A DNA stretch of 64,000 nucleotides from Mucilaginibacter sp. Bleaf8 (GCF_018390515.1 NZ_JAHBBK010000003.1:496001-560000), one strand, 5' to 3'. Shown: positions 51,916 through 60,989, counted from the first letter of the stretch. Made by a program: numbers and translations. The notes: generated by a model not told the origin, from the sequence alone.

Positions 51916-52752
51916 TCACCTGATTATCACATTATCGATCAGTCGTGTAGCGCCAACTTTAGCGGCCACCAAGGCAACAATTTTAGCCGAGTTTTGATTG
52001 GCCGCATGCAGGGTATCGCCATCGGCAATTTCAAAGTATTCCAGCACAGTACCGGGCTCAGCATTGATCATTGCTGCTGCCTCATGTTGAATGTCGCTGA
52101 TGCGGTTTATATTGAACCCGCTTTGTGTAGCATAAAGCGCTTTGGATAATATAAGCGCATGCTGCCGGTCATCTGTCGTGAGGTGTATATTGCGCGAGCT
52201 CATGGCCAGTCCGTCGGCCTCGCGTTCAATAGGGCACATCACTATTTCAACCGGCAGGTTCATGAGTGCCACCATGCGGCTAATCACCATTACCTGCTGG
52301 TAATCCTTTTGCCCAAAAAAGGCCTTATCGGGTTTTACCATATCAAACAGTTTATATACCACCTGCATTACGCCCTGGTAATGCCCCGGCCTGAATTTGC
52401 CTTCCAGTAAATGCTCCAGTTCGCCAATATCTAAATGCCAATGTTCATCGCCGGCATACATTTCGCTTACCGGTGGGTTGAACAATACATGACAACCGGC
52501 CTGTTGCAGCTTTTCGATATCAGCAGCAATAGGGCGCGGGTATTTTTCCAGGTCTTTAGGATCATTGAACTGGGTAGGGTTTACAAATATGCTGCAAACC
52601 GTTACATCGGTTTGTTGCCGGGCTTGCGCCAGTAAGGATAAGTGGCCCAGGTGCAGAGCGCCCATTGTAGGCACGAAACCTATGGTTTGACCAGCTTTGT
52701 TTACCTCCTGAAGGTACTGCCGGAGCTCATTTTTTGTGGTAAATATTTTCAA
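51916..52752 (-). CDS. panC: Pantothenate synthetase
   Basis: A 278-residue PanC, which joins pantoate and beta-alanine with ATP. Nucleotidylyltransferase motifs are [12 protein letters not shown] (HIGH-type), [22 protein letters not shown] and AMSSRNIHL (KMSKS-type). The start is not obvious. A TTG at 52752 gives the family-typical [10 protein letters not shown], while a TTG at 52797 would add 15 residues without similarity. The region has no suitable ATG, so TTG is likely. The exact promoter box at 52805-52812 gives a leader of roughly 46 nt for the 52752 start. panC is divergent from the glycogen-synthase-like gene. Confidence 0.94.
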   Translation of the reverse strand: MKIFTTKNELRQYLQEVNKAGQTIGFVPTMGALHLGHLSLLAQARQQTDVTVCSIFVNPTQFNDPKDLEKYPRPIAADIEKLQQAGCHVLFNPPVSEMYAGDEHWHLDIGELEHLLEGKFRPGHYQGVMQVVYKLFDMVKPDKAFFGQKDYQQVMVISRMVALMNLPVEIVMCPIEREADGLAMSSRNIHLTTDDRQHALILSKALYATQSGFNINRISDIQHEAAAMINAEPGTVLEYFEIADGDTLHAANQNSAKIVALVAAKVGATRLIDNVIIR

Positions 52753-52804
52753 CTGTAAGGCAATTAAAAAAGTTGGCAAAGGTGTGCAATTATGCAAACA
52801 TTAC

Positions 52805-52812
52805 CAAAAGTA
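52805..52812 (-). promoter_or_regulatory. TAnnTTTG -7 promoter box for panC-panD
   Basis: TACTTTTG on the minus strand, back-to-back with the promoter of the glycogen-synthase-like gene. The gap between the two boxes is about 36 nt, a compact divergent promoter. Confidence 0.5.
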
Positions 52813-52825
52813 CTTGCATAAATCG

Positions 52826-52856
52826 TTGATAGTTCATAAGATAATGTGTATATTTG
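52826..52856 (+). promoter_or_regulatory. Complete TTG-N20-TAnnTTTG promoter
   Basis: TTG at 52826-52828 and TATATTTG at 52849-52856 are separated by 20 nt, the best -33/-7 match to the Bacteroidota sigma-70 consensus in the window. It serves the glycogen-synthase-like gene, with a leader of about 50 nt. Confidence 0.65.
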
Positions 52857-52911
52857 CACACTCAAATTTTTATTTGACTTCGTTTAAATATACATTTAAT
52901 ACTGATTAGAG

Positions 52912-53736
52912 ATGGGTAAATCTAAGCTTCTGTTTATAACTCATGAAATGTCACCTTTCCTTGAAATCTCCAGGATTTCTGAAATTACCCGCCAGCTTCC
53001 ACAAGCTATGCAGGACAAAGGCTTTGAGATCCGTATCCTGATGCCGCGTTTCGGAAACATTAATGAGCGCCGGAACAGACTGCATGAGGTGATTCGTTTG
53101 TCGGGGATGAATATCATTATTAATGACAATGACAATCCGTTAATTATTAAAGTGGCTTCAATACCGGCAGCACGTATGCAGGTATATTTTCTGGATAATG
53201 AGGAGTACTTTCAGCGCAAGCACGTATTTGCCGATAAAGAAGGTAAATTCTATGCCGACAATGATGAGCGCATGATTTTCTTCTGTAAAGGAGCGCTGGA
53301 AACTGTTAAGAAACTGGGCTGGTCTCCTGATATTGTACATTGCCATGGCTGGATGAGTGCTCTGGTGCCTACTTATCTGAAAACCACTTACAAAGACGAT
53401 CCTACTTTTAAAAATGCCAAAGTAATATACTCTGTTTACGAGAATGACTTTACCGGCCAGTTAGATCCTGAATTTGCACAAAAAGCCGTAATGAGCGATA
53501 TGACCGAGGAACACACTGAAGTGTTTAAGCCCGGTACTAACAACGCCCTGCACGAAGGTGCTATCCAGTATTCTGATGCAGTGGTTTTAGCAAGTGAAAA
53601 CATAGATGCAGAAGTGTTAAATAATGTTAAAAACAGCAATAAACCTGTTTTAGAATTTGATTCTACTGCTGATTTCGAAAATTATTCCAATTTTTACGAC
53701 GAAATTGCCAGCGATGAACTGGTAAACGTTGCATAA
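52912..53736 (+). CDS. Short glycogen/starch-synthase-like protein (GT5 N-terminal domain only)
   Basis: A 274-residue protein resembling the N-terminal Rossmann domain of GT5 glycogen synthases, about half the length of a full enzyme. ITHEMSPFLEISRISEITRQLP aligns with the ADP-glucose-binding K-x-G-G-L region, but the lysine and glycines are replaced (EISRISEI). DIVHCHGWMSALVPTYLK matches the D-x-x-H-x-H-D-W block. The C-terminal GT-B half is absent. It may therefore not be catalytic. This short form is widespread in Bacteroidota. It precedes a DUF4270 lipoprotein gene by 18 nt and is divergent from panC. Its function is uncertain. Confidence 0.82.
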   Translation: MGKSKLLFITHEMSPFLEISRISEITRQLPQAMQDKGFEIRILMPRFGNINERRNRLHEVIRLSGMNIIINDNDNPLIIKVASIPAARMQVYFLDNEEYFQRKHVFADKEGKFYADNDERMIFFCKGALETVKKLGWSPDIVHCHGWMSALVPTYLKTTYKDDPTFKNAKVIYSVYENDFTGQLDPEFAQKAVMSDMTEEHTEVFKPGTNNALHEGAIQYSDAVVLASENIDAEVLNNVKNSNKPVLEFDSTADFENYSNFYDEIASDELVNVA

Positions 53737-53754
53737 AGAATTGAAACTATACAT

Positions 53755-55182
53755 ATGAAATTTTTCAGAATAGACTTATTGACCCTGTTGATAAGTCTTT
53801 TTATTTTAGGAAGTTGTAAAAACGAGGATACCGTGGGCTTACCCCTCGGCGATCAGGAAGTTAAAGGAACTTTGGTAGTTGATGATAATATTCTGGTTAA
53901 TACCCTGAAAGATGATTCAATAAATACCAACAGTTTATCAAAAATGCCGCTGGCATCGTTTAATGACAGCCAGATAGGGGAAACTACAGGTAGCATTGTG
54001 TCTGGCCTGGATTTGCCTGGCAGTACGGCTTATACATTACCCACCGGTACTATTACAACCGACTCAGCTGTGCTTGAATTAGGTTATAATGATGGATTTT
54101 ATGGCGACTCATTAACATCCAAATATAAAATAGATGTATATCAGCTTACCGAAAAGCCTGTAACTGGTCAAACTTACATTGGTAACCGTTCATGGGCACA
54201 TAACAGCACAGTTATTGGTAGTAACCCGGCATTTAATGTGCGGCCTAAAACCCGTGTTAAAATATATAATATTATTACTGGAAAGAAAGATACGCTTTAC
54301 AGCGTAGCGCCGCATATCAGGGTACCTATCAATACAACTTTTATTAATAACAACTTTTTTGGAGCGCCTGCCACTCAGTTAAGTTCTTTATCGAACTTCC
54401 AAAATGCTGTAAAGGGGCTGTACATTACCTTGCAGCGCAACGGCGGACCAGGTGGTGTAGTTATGATCCATCCGGATTCATGCCGCATTAAAGTGTACTA
54501 TCGTGCCAATAACGCAGGTACCATAGATACTGCGGTTGCATCACTGCCTTTTACCAGAGCTACTACTAGTAGCGGTGCTGTGGCTAGAGCGAATGCTGTA
54601 GAGATCAGGCATACTTACAATCAGGAGATTACGGCCCAGCTAAATAATCCTAAGCAATCCTATGACCAGTTTTACTTACAGGGTGGCGGTTTACGTGCCC
54701 GCATTCGTTTTCCGGAATTAGGCAAGTTGTTTGGCGCCGATTCTACCAAGGTTGTATTGAATAAAGCAGAGTTGATTATTACACCTGAAGCAGGTACCGG
54801 TGTACCTTACAAGGCCTTGCCGCAGTTAACCATGTACCGTTCGGATATTGCCTTACAAAGGCAACTGTTGCCTGATGCTAATGGTTCGGGTAACACAATT
54901 TACGATCCCTATTACTTAAGTACAGCAATTTTTGGTGGTCGTTTGGATGCTACCAAACAACAATACCGGTTTATTGTAACTGGCTATATACAAAAGCTGC
55001 TCAATAAAACGCTTACCGATTATGGTACTTACATTGCGCCAATTGATACTAACTTTACTGCTGCAACCTCTATCCCGATTGCTTCAACAGCTGCAACCGC
55101 AGCACGAACTATTGCAATAGGCAGTAATAAGTCCTCAGCCGGCAGAATTAAGCTGAATATTATCTACACCAAACAGAATTAA
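53755..55182 (+). CDS. DUF4270 family lipoprotein
   Basis: A 475-residue predicted surface or outer-membrane lipoprotein. The signal ends in LFILGSC, so Cys21 is lipidated, followed by the typical NEDTVGLPLGD sequence. The body is beta-rich with repeated ITTDSAVLELGYNDGFYGD and LYSVAPHIRVPI. The last residues form an Ala/Thr-rich end. DUF4270 proteins occur across Bacteroidota, often in this position between a glycogen-synthase-like gene and glmS. Their function is not known. It starts 18 nt after the upstream gene and is followed by a small terminator before glmS. Confidence 0.82.
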   Translation: MKFFRIDLLTLLISLFILGSCKNEDTVGLPLGDQEVKGTLVVDDNILVNTLKDDSINTNSLSKMPLASFNDSQIGETTGSIVSGLDLPGSTAYTLPTGTITTDSAVLELGYNDGFYGDSLTSKYKIDVYQLTEKPVTGQTYIGNRSWAHNSTVIGSNPAFNVRPKTRVKIYNIITGKKDTLYSVAPHIRVPINTTFINNNFFGAPATQLSSLSNFQNAVKGLYITLQRNGGPGGVVMIHPDSCRIKVYYRANNAGTIDTAVASLPFTRATTSSGAVARANAVEIRHTYNQEITAQLNNPKQSYDQFYLQGGGLRARIRFPELGKLFGADSTKVVLNKAELIITPEAGTGVPYKALPQLTMYRSDIALQRQLLPDANGSGNTIYDPYYLSTAIFGGRLDATKQQYRFIVTGYIQKLLNKTLTDYGTYIAPIDTNFTAATSIPIASTAATAARTIAIGSNKSSAGRIKLNIIYTKQN

Positions 55183-55189
55183 ATAAGAG

Positions 55190-55214
55190 AATCCCCGCTA
55201 AGGGGATTTTTTTT
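55190..55214 (+). terminator. Intrinsic terminator after DUF4270
   Basis: A 7-bp stem (55190-55196 with 55202-55208) with a 5-nt loop is followed by a run of T. It separates the DUF4270 gene from glmS. Confidence 0.7.
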
Positions 55215-55305
55215 TGCACCATAATATTTGAATATATTAGCTCCGATTTTATAGGGCTTGGCCATATAAGCAGATAATTCGTTTTATTAGATCAGAGAAA
55301 ATTTT

Positions 55306-57141
55306 ATGTGCGGAATTGTTGGATATGTAGGATTCAGGGATGCTTACCCAATTGTAATAAAGGGCCTGCAACGGCTGGAGTACCGTGGGTATGATAGTGC
55401 AGGGGTGGCCCTGATGGATAAGGAACTGCGTGTTTATAAAAAGGCCGGTAAGGTAAGCGACCTTGAAAACTTTGTAAAGGATATTGATTTAAAAGGTAGC
55501 CTGGGCATGGGGCATACCCGCTGGGCAACTCACGGTGCACCGAGCGACCGTAATTCGCACCCGCACTCATCGGGTAACCGGAAGCTTACTATTATTCATA
55601 ATGGTATCATCGAAAATTATGCGGTACTTAAAGAAGCCCTGTTGGCAAAAGGCCATGTTTTCAAAAGTGATACAGATACCGAAGTGCTGATCCACTTTGT
55701 GGAAGACATACAGCAGGAAACCGGCCTGGATTTGCAGGAGGCCGTGCGTATTGCTTTAAATAAAGTAGTAGGTGCTTATGCCATTGTAATTATGAGTACC
55801 GATGAGCCTGATATGCTGATCGCTGCACGTAAAGGCAGCCCAATGGTGATTGGTGTAGGTGAGGGCGAATACTTTGTAGCATCAGACGCTACGCCGATTG
55901 TGGAGTACACTAAAAACGTAATCTATTTAAATGATAACGAGATAGCGTACATCCGCCGCGATGATCTATTGATTAAAAATATCGACAATACCGTACAAAC
56001 GCCTTACATTCAACGGTTAGAGTTACAGTTAGAAATGCTGGAAAAAGGCGGCTATGAGCATTTCATGCTGAAGGAGATATACGAGCAACCACGTTCAATC
56101 CGCGATTGTATGCGTGGCCGTATTTATCCGGAGCAGGGTAAAGTACAACTCGGTGGTATCAAGGAGTATACGGAGAAACTAAAAAACATAGATCGTATCA
56201 TCATCGTAGCTTGCGGTACCTCCTGGCATGCCGGTTTGGTAGGTGAATATTTGATTGAAGAATATGCGCGCATACCTGTAGAGGTGGAGTATGCCTCGGA
56301 GTTCAGGTACCGTAACCCGATCATCAGCGAAAAAGATTTGGTTATCGCCATTTCTCAATCTGGTGAAACGGCCGATACGATGGCCGCTCTGGAGCTGGCT
56401 AAAGAGAAAGGCGCTACCTTGTTTGGTATCTGTAATGTTGTTGGCGCATCTATACCGCGTATTACCCATGCGGGAGTTTATACCCATGCCGGTCCCGAAA
56501 TTGGTGTGGCATCAACCAAGGCCTTCACGGCACAGGTTTCGGTATTAACGCTGATGGCTTTTTATATTGCTCAGCAACGTGGCACTATTACCCGTAACAA
56601 GCTGGTAGAGTATTTAACAGAGCTGAATGCCATACCCGATCTGGTTGAAAAAGCACTAAAGGCTAACGATCATATTGTAGATATATCGCGTAAAATTAAA
56701 GATAGCACCAACTGCCTGTTTTTGGGCCGTGGCAGCTCATTCCCGGTTGCATTGGAAGGTGCGCTGAAACTAAAAGAAATATCATATATCCACGCCGAAG
56801 GCTACCCTGCTGCCGAAATGAAGCACGGACCTATTGCGCTGATTGACGAGAATATGCCGGTGGTAGTAATTGCTACCAAGCATTCATCGTATGAGAAGGT
56901 AATCAGTAACATACAGGAGGTTAAGGCACGCGGTGGTAAAATCATTGCCATTGTATCAGAAGGCGATATCGATGTGCGTAACATGGCCGATTATGTAATT
57001 GAAATTCCGCAGGTGGCCGAGCCATTTGTGCCGCTGGTGGCTACCATACCGTTACAGCTGTTATCGTATCATATTGCCGTGATGCGTGGCTGTAATGTGG
57101 ATCAGCCCCGTAACCTGGCTAAGTCCGTAACGGTTGAATAA
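55306..57141 (+). CDS. glmS: Glutamine--fructose-6-phosphate aminotransferase (isomerizing)
   Basis: A 611-residue GlmS, which makes glucosamine-6-phosphate for peptidoglycan and lipopolysaccharide. Cys2 of MCGIVGYVG is the nucleophile of the glutaminase domain, with TRWATHG and LTIIHNGIIENY following. The C-terminal half has two SIS domains (IIVACGTSWHAG, ISQSGETADT, IPQVAEPFVPL) and ends in NLAKSVTVE, the usual C-terminal switch. I see no glmS ribozyme core in the 90-nt gap upstream, which is expected outside Firmicutes. A terminator follows. Confidence 0.97.
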   Translation: MCGIVGYVGFRDAYPIVIKGLQRLEYRGYDSAGVALMDKELRVYKKAGKVSDLENFVKDIDLKGSLGMGHTRWATHGAPSDRNSHPHSSGNRKLTIIHNGIIENYAVLKEALLAKGHVFKSDTDTEVLIHFVEDIQQETGLDLQEAVRIALNKVVGAYAIVIMSTDEPDMLIAARKGSPMVIGVGEGEYFVASDATPIVEYTKNVIYLNDNEIAYIRRDDLLIKNIDNTVQTPYIQRLELQLEMLEKGGYEHFMLKEIYEQPRSIRDCMRGRIYPEQGKVQLGGIKEYTEKLKNIDRIIIVACGTSWHAGLVGEYLIEEYARIPVEVEYASEFRYRNPIISEKDLVIAISQSGETADTMAALELAKEKGATLFGICNVVGASIPRITHAGVYTHAGPEIGVASTKAFTAQVSVLTLMAFYIAQQRGTITRNKLVEYLTELNAIPDLVEKALKANDHIVDISRKIKDSTNCLFLGRGSSFPVALEGALKLKEISYIHAEGYPAAEMKHGPIALIDENMPVVVIATKHSSYEKVISNIQEVKARGGKIIAIVSEGDIDVRNMADYVIEIPQVAEPFVPLVATIPLQLLSYHIAVMRGCNVDQPRNLAKSVTVE

Positions 57142-57166
57142 ACGACTTGGTTCGTACTATAAAATT

Positions 57167-57200
57167 AAAAAGGAGCACTTAATACTGCTCCTTTTTGTTT
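57167..57200 (+). terminator. Intrinsic terminator after glmS
   Basis: An 11-bp perfect stem (57167-57177 with 57186-57196) with an 8-nt loop, bordered by A and T runs. It separates glmS from oxyR. Confidence 0.85.
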
Positions 57201-57230
57201 TATAGCCTATAGCTTGTTCATATAGATTTA

Positions 57231-57238
57231 TATATTTG
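57231..57238 (+). promoter_or_regulatory. TAnnTTTG -7 promoter box for oxyR
   Basis: TATATTTG is an exact match, 16 nt before the oxyR ATG at 57255, giving a leader of roughly 12 nt. A TTG at 57214-57216 is only 14 nt upstream, shorter than the usual spacing. Confidence 0.5.
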
Positions 57239-57254
57239 AATAAATATTTTCTAT

Positions 57255-58190
57255 ATGACCATCACACAGCTTGAATATATTGTTGCAGTAGATACTTATA
57301 AAAGTTTTGTACTGGCGGCCGAAAAGTGCTTTGTTACCCAGCCAACGCTGAGTATGCAAGTGCAAAAGCTGGAGGATATGCTGGGCGTAAAAATATTTGA
57401 CCGCACACGGCAGCCCATTGCTACTACAGAAGTGGGCACCGAAATTATAGCGCAAGCCCGTGTAATGCTGGCCGAAAGTTATAAAATAAAAGAGATTGTG
57501 ACCGACAGGCAAAAAGAGCTGTCGGGCGAGCTGAAGATCGGTATCATTCCCACCATATCACCTTACATTCTTCCCAAAATAATTGCCCGTTTTGTTGAAA
57601 AGTACCCGCTGGTAAAACTGCTGGTATGGGAGCAAAACACGGAGCAGATTATTCAGCAACTGAAAAATGGTACTATCGATTGCGGCATTCTATCCACCCC
57701 GTTGCACGAGAGTACACTAACCGAAATTCCCGTGTTTTATGAGAACTTTGTAGCTTACGTAGCCAAAACCAGTAAGCTGTTTAAAAAGAAGCAAATTACG
57801 CCCGACGAGATTGATATGGAAGAGCTGTGGGTATTGAACGAAGGGCATTGCATGCGCGAGCAGGTACTTAACATTTGCCAGCGGCGTAAAGCAACCAAAG
57901 GGTTTAAGCATTTTGAATACTATACCGGCAGTGTTGATACACTGAAACGCATGGTGGAGCAAAATAACGGTGCTACTATACTGCCCGAACTGGCGTTGTC
58001 TGATTTGAGCGAAAAGCAGCTCGATAAAGTACGCTATTTTAAATCGCCTGAACCGGCCCGCGAGGTAAGTATCGTAATACAGCGCAATTTTTTGAAGCGC
58101 CGCATGATCGAGGCGCTTAAAAACGAGATACTGGACTTTGTGCCCAAAAAGCTGCGCACCAAAAAGAAGAAAGAGGTGATAGATATATAA
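57255..58190 (+). CDS. oxyR: Hydrogen-peroxide-responsive LysR-type regulator OxyR
   Basis: A 311-residue LysR-family regulator. The N-terminal winged helix-turn-helix is in AAEKCFVTQPTLSMQVQKLE. The C-terminal sensor domain has NEGHCMREQVLNICQ, which places cysteines at positions 199 and 208, the same numbers and spacing as the redox pair of E. coli OxyR. Peroxide would oxidise them to a disulfide and activate the regulator. GATILPELAL follows. A basic tail (PKKLRTKKKKE) extends the C terminus. No catalase or peroxiredoxin gene is adjacent in this window, so its targets lie elsewhere. Its own promoter box is close to the ATG. Confidence 0.92.
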   Translation: MTITQLEYIVAVDTYKSFVLAAEKCFVTQPTLSMQVQKLEDMLGVKIFDRTRQPIATTEVGTEIIAQARVMLAESYKIKEIVTDRQKELSGELKIGIIPTISPYILPKIIARFVEKYPLVKLLVWEQNTEQIIQQLKNGTIDCGILSTPLHESTLTEIPVFYENFVAYVAKTSKLFKKKQITPDEIDMEELWVLNEGHCMREQVLNICQRRKATKGFKHFEYYTGSVDTLKRMVEQNNGATILPELALSDLSEKQLDKVRYFKSPEPAREVSIVIQRNFLKRRMIEALKNEILDFVPKKLRTKKKKEVIDI

Positions 58191-58195
58191 TAAGC

Positions 58196-58222
58196 ACTCT
58201 TCTCCTCCTTGGTAGGAGAGGC
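58196..58222. repeat. CTCCT/AGGAG palindrome between convergent genes
   Basis: TCTCCT at 58201-58206 pairs with AGGAGA at 58214-58219 around a short loop. It lies between the oxyR stop and the convergent DUF4112 stop, and may act as a weak terminator. Its arm motif resembles the CTCC...GGAG repeats in radA and at the right end of the window. Confidence 0.4.
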
Positions 58223-58252
58223 TTAAAAGAGCTGTGAGCCGAACGCGTTTAA

Positions 58253-58735
58253 TTAAAATAAGTGCACCAGGTATCGAAGCAGCTTATAGCTCAGGTATAA
58301 TATCCCGGCGAAGAATAAGCCTATCACAATGAATATAGTAACCAGTACGCCTGTGCCGCTGCCTTGGTGCCGGCCTTCCACGTAATGCTGTTTGAGCAGC
58401 CGAATGTTGCGCTCATTGGCTTTAAAGTAAAAATCGAAGATTTGACCGATGATAGGTATGCCCCCAATCAAGGCATCCAGTCCGGCGTTGAGTGCCATTA
58501 AAATAACCACCTTACGGCTTGCGCCTTGCTTAGCCATCACCCATATCAGCGTTGCGGCAACCGCAAAGCCGGATATATCGCCCACAACCGGTATAAAGTT
58601 GATGATAGGATCGAGTCCGAACCGGAAATTGGTGCCGGGGATACGAAACTGGTCGTCCAGTAAGTACGCAACACGTTCCACCCACTTCAGGCGGTCGGGC
58701 AGGTTAACGGGAATTGGTTTTTTGGGTGATTGCAT
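58253..58735 (-). CDS. DUF4112 family membrane protein
   Basis: A 160-residue protein of the DUF4112 family. RLKWVERVAYLLDDQFRIPG leads into FRFGLDPIINFIPVVGDISG and the second conserved block ALNAGLDALIGGIPIIGQIFDFYFKANERN. Both blocks have the family's P-V-x-G-D and P-x-x-G-x-x-x-D pattern between hydrophobic stretches. A C-terminal helix (VLVTIFIVIGLFFAGILYLSY) follows. Function is unknown. It lies downstream of the glycosyltransferase gene on the same strand (78 nt gap). Confidence 0.85.
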   Translation of the reverse strand: MQSPKKPIPVNLPDRLKWVERVAYLLDDQFRIPGTNFRFGLDPIINFIPVVGDISGFAVAATLIWVMAKQGASRKVVILMALNAGLDALIGGIPIIGQIFDFYFKANERNIRLLKQHYVEGRHQGSGTGVLVTIFIVIGLFFAGILYLSYKLLRYLVHLF

Positions 58736-58813
58736 AGTTACTTACAATCAACCCCAAATTAATCCATTGGTTTTAATAATGCAGCTTAGTTGGTAAGTTA
58801 GGTGGTATAAAAT

Positions 58814-59944
58814 CTACCGTACCACCCGGCCTTTCCATGCATATTTGCGGGTATTACCCATCAGGCCAACATACACAAAATACAGGATGTGAATTGGCGA
58901 GAGCAGGATTAATAACCCAACCAGGCCAACACGCTTAAAGAATTCCATGATGGGCAGTAAAAAAGCCGCCTCGAACAGATACTTGAAAAACATCTGCGTA
59001 ACAAACAAATGAAAAAAGCGGGGGTTGAAAAAGCCCGCTACTGCATTGACCAATAGCGAAAGGTTAAAAAGCCAGATACATACAGCTAAGGCTACTACCT
59101 TTTTATCTTTATACCGGGTTGATTTGGAAGCCCAGCGGCGGCGCTGCTGTAAAAACTCGGTCAGGTTAGGCTTGGCATGTGTATATACAATCGCATCATG
59201 GTGTTTCAGGAAACCGATACGGCCCGGATAGCGCTCAGCCACCTTTTGCAGCAGCAACTCATCATCGCCCGAAGCCAGATCATCAATGCCCTTAAAACCG
59301 CCTACCTCGTAAAATACATCCTTGCGGTAAGCCAGGTTAGCACCATTGCAGGTAGAAGCACGTTTGTTGCCAATGAACGATGCACCAATGCCGATCAAGT
59401 ACGAAAACTCCAGCGTTTGCAAGCGCTCAAATAATGACTTTTCCTGGAAATAAGTTACCGGCGACGAGATCATAACCGGCTGCTCCGTTTCAAAAAATCC
59501 CACTACGGTTGATAACCATTTCGGCCCCATGCGGCAATCTGCATCGGTGGCTACCATCAGGTCACCGGTTGATAGCTTGATGGCTTCGGCAATGGCTTTC
59601 TTTTTATAGGAGTTGAGCTTTTCCGTCTCGTTCATCTGCAACAGTTTGATGCCTTGCGGCGCATAGCTGCGGATAATGTCGGCAGTTGTATCGGTGGAGT
59701 GGTCGTCAACAATAATTACTTCAAGCAGGTGTTTGGGGTAATCCTGGGCCAGTATATCCTCAATGGTAAGGCGTATGTTTTCTTCCTCGTTACGTGCGGC
59801 AATCAGCAAGGTCACTTTGGTGCTGAGGTTAGCCGTAGTTAGTTTGGGGCGCTTTAAAGCCGCCCAACCTTTAATCAGATAAATAAGCACCAGCACATAA
59901 AGGCCGGTTAATAGCAGGGATATAAAACTATATGTTGTTATCAA
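58814..59944 (-). CDS. Membrane glycosyltransferase, family 2
   Basis: A 376-residue GT2 enzyme with a membrane helix at about residues 5-28 and a hydrophobic C-terminal part with about three helices (from about 275). LLIAARNEEENIRLTIEDIL and VIIVDDHSTD are the nucleotide-sugar-binding blocks. ATDADCRMGP carries the DxD-type metal site, DDLASGDDELLL the acceptor region and QQRRRWASK the Q-x-x-R-W motif of processive-type GT2s. The sugar and acceptor are unknown. It overlaps the flippase-like gene by 17 nt, so the two are translationally coupled and probably make and move one lipid-linked or lipid-head product. Confidence 0.9.
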   Translation of the reverse strand: MITTYSFISLLLTGLYVLVLIYLIKGWAALKRPKLTTANLSTKVTLLIAARNEEENIRLTIEDILAQDYPKHLLEVIIVDDHSTDTTADIIRSYAPQGIKLLQMNETEKLNSYKKKAIAEAIKLSTGDLMVATDADCRMGPKWLSTVVGFFETEQPVMISSPVTYFQEKSLFERLQTLEFSYLIGIGASFIGNKRASTCNGANLAYRKDVFYEVGGFKGIDDLASGDDELLLQKVAERYPGRIGFLKHHDAIVYTHAKPNLTEFLQQRRRWASKSTRYKDKKVVALAVCIWLFNLSLLVNAVAGFFNPRFFHLFVTQMFFKYLFEAAFLLPIMEFFKRVGLVGLLILLSPIHILYFVYVGLMGNTRKYAWKGRVVR

Positions 59945-60899
59945 AGAACTTTACTTTTAATACGAAAACAGAACCTAATATAGCCGGAATGATCAGGTTG
60001 GTAAACCAGATCAGGGAAACGGCAGCAATCACCACAATGTGCTGATTAGTTACATACTCAAACAGTTTATCGGCAGTAGCGCTGCGTACGCCAATGTCTA
60101 CCACATCAATAGTAGGCAGGGCCGATTGGATAAAAAAGAAAACGAATATCAGCAACATCATTTGTGCCATCGGTATTTCGGGCAGCAGCAAATGGATAAT
60201 GAGATAGTACTGGAACGAAAAGGTAGCAAACCGCGCCACGCAATACCCCATAATATGCAGCAGTTCCGGGAAACGGTAGCGTTTCATTACATCAAAAAAG
60301 CGGTGATACTTTTTAAGAAACGGAACGCTGTTGAGCAGGTATACCAGCCAGCGCACATTAAAATAAAAGATGAGCATCAGCAGCATAAAGCCAATGCCGG
60401 TAGTAAGCAGGCCGATATATAGCCATTTATTTACGTTCAAAAAATAATAAATAAACCATAGCAACGCGCTGGCACCCGAAACGGAGGTAACTACATTTTG
60501 CCCGAAAGAACCCACGGCCATAGCAAATACACCATGTATGCGCCTGCGCGGTGGTAAAAACATAACACGGCCGCCATACTCCCCAAAACGGTTAGGGGTA
60601 AAAATAGCCAGCGTTAACCCACAAAAAACTGATTCAATAGCCTGCCATAATGTAATGGGCGACCATTTTTGTGTCAGGTAACGCCATTTCATGGCCTCCA
60701 ACAGCCAGTTAACCAACATCAACAGCACAATCAGGATGATGATTACTATAGCATTTAAGCGGTCGACCTTAAAGATAAGTTCCCTGAACTGTATCAGTTC
60801 GTGGTTGTTGTTCAGCCGGCGGTATATAAAAGTAAAAGCCAGTATAAGGATAACTGCTTTTATAACCCACGATATTATTTTTTTGGCTGAACCTGTCAA
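59928..60899 (-). CDS. Flippase-like membrane protein (LPG synthase TM region family)
   Basis: A 323-residue protein with about seven or eight hydrophobic segments. EAMKWRYLTQKWSPITLWQAIESVFCGLTLAIFTPNRFGEYGGR is the conserved core, with F-T-P-N-R-x-G-E-x-G-G-R as the signature of the lysylphosphatidylglycerol synthase TM region/UPF0104 family. QSALPTIDVVDIGVRSA near the end is the second conserved block. Such proteins are thought to move lipids across the membrane. The cytoplasmic LPG synthase enzyme domain is missing. The gene overlaps the following GT2 gene by 17 nt. Confidence 0.88.
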   Translation of the reverse strand: MTGSAKKIISWVIKAVILILAFTFIYRRLNNNHELIQFRELIFKVDRLNAIVIIILIVLLMLVNWLLEAMKWRYLTQKWSPITLWQAIESVFCGLTLAIFTPNRFGEYGGRVMFLPPRRRIHGVFAMAVGSFGQNVVTSVSGASALLWFIYYFLNVNKWLYIGLLTTGIGFMLLMLIFYFNVRWLVYLLNSVPFLKKYHRFFDVMKRYRFPELLHIMGYCVARFATFSFQYYLIIHLLLPEIPMAQMMLLIFVFFFIQSALPTIDVVDIGVRSATADKLFEYVTNQHIVVIAAVSLIWFTNLIIPAILGSVFVLKVKFFDNNI

Positions 60900-60932
60900 A
60901 ACAGAAGAACTAAATTTTGTGCAATATTATCT

Positions 60933-60960
60933 AAAAAGGGCAAGCCTTTAGCCTGCCCTG
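60933..60960 (-). terminator. Intrinsic terminator after the dienelactone hydrolase gene
   Basis: On the minus strand an 8-bp stem with one mismatch (60958-60951 with 60945-60938), a 5-nt loop and a run of five T. It separates the dienelactone hydrolase gene from the flippase-like gene. Confidence 0.7.
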
Positions 60961-60989
60961 TTGAATTAAATGTTATTTAAGTATTAAAA

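Noticed and set aside
55183..55305. A glmS ribozyme or riboswitch in the glmS leader
   Set aside because: The gap is short and has a terminator and AT-rich sequence. I see no glmS ribozyme core, which is expected outside Firmicutes.
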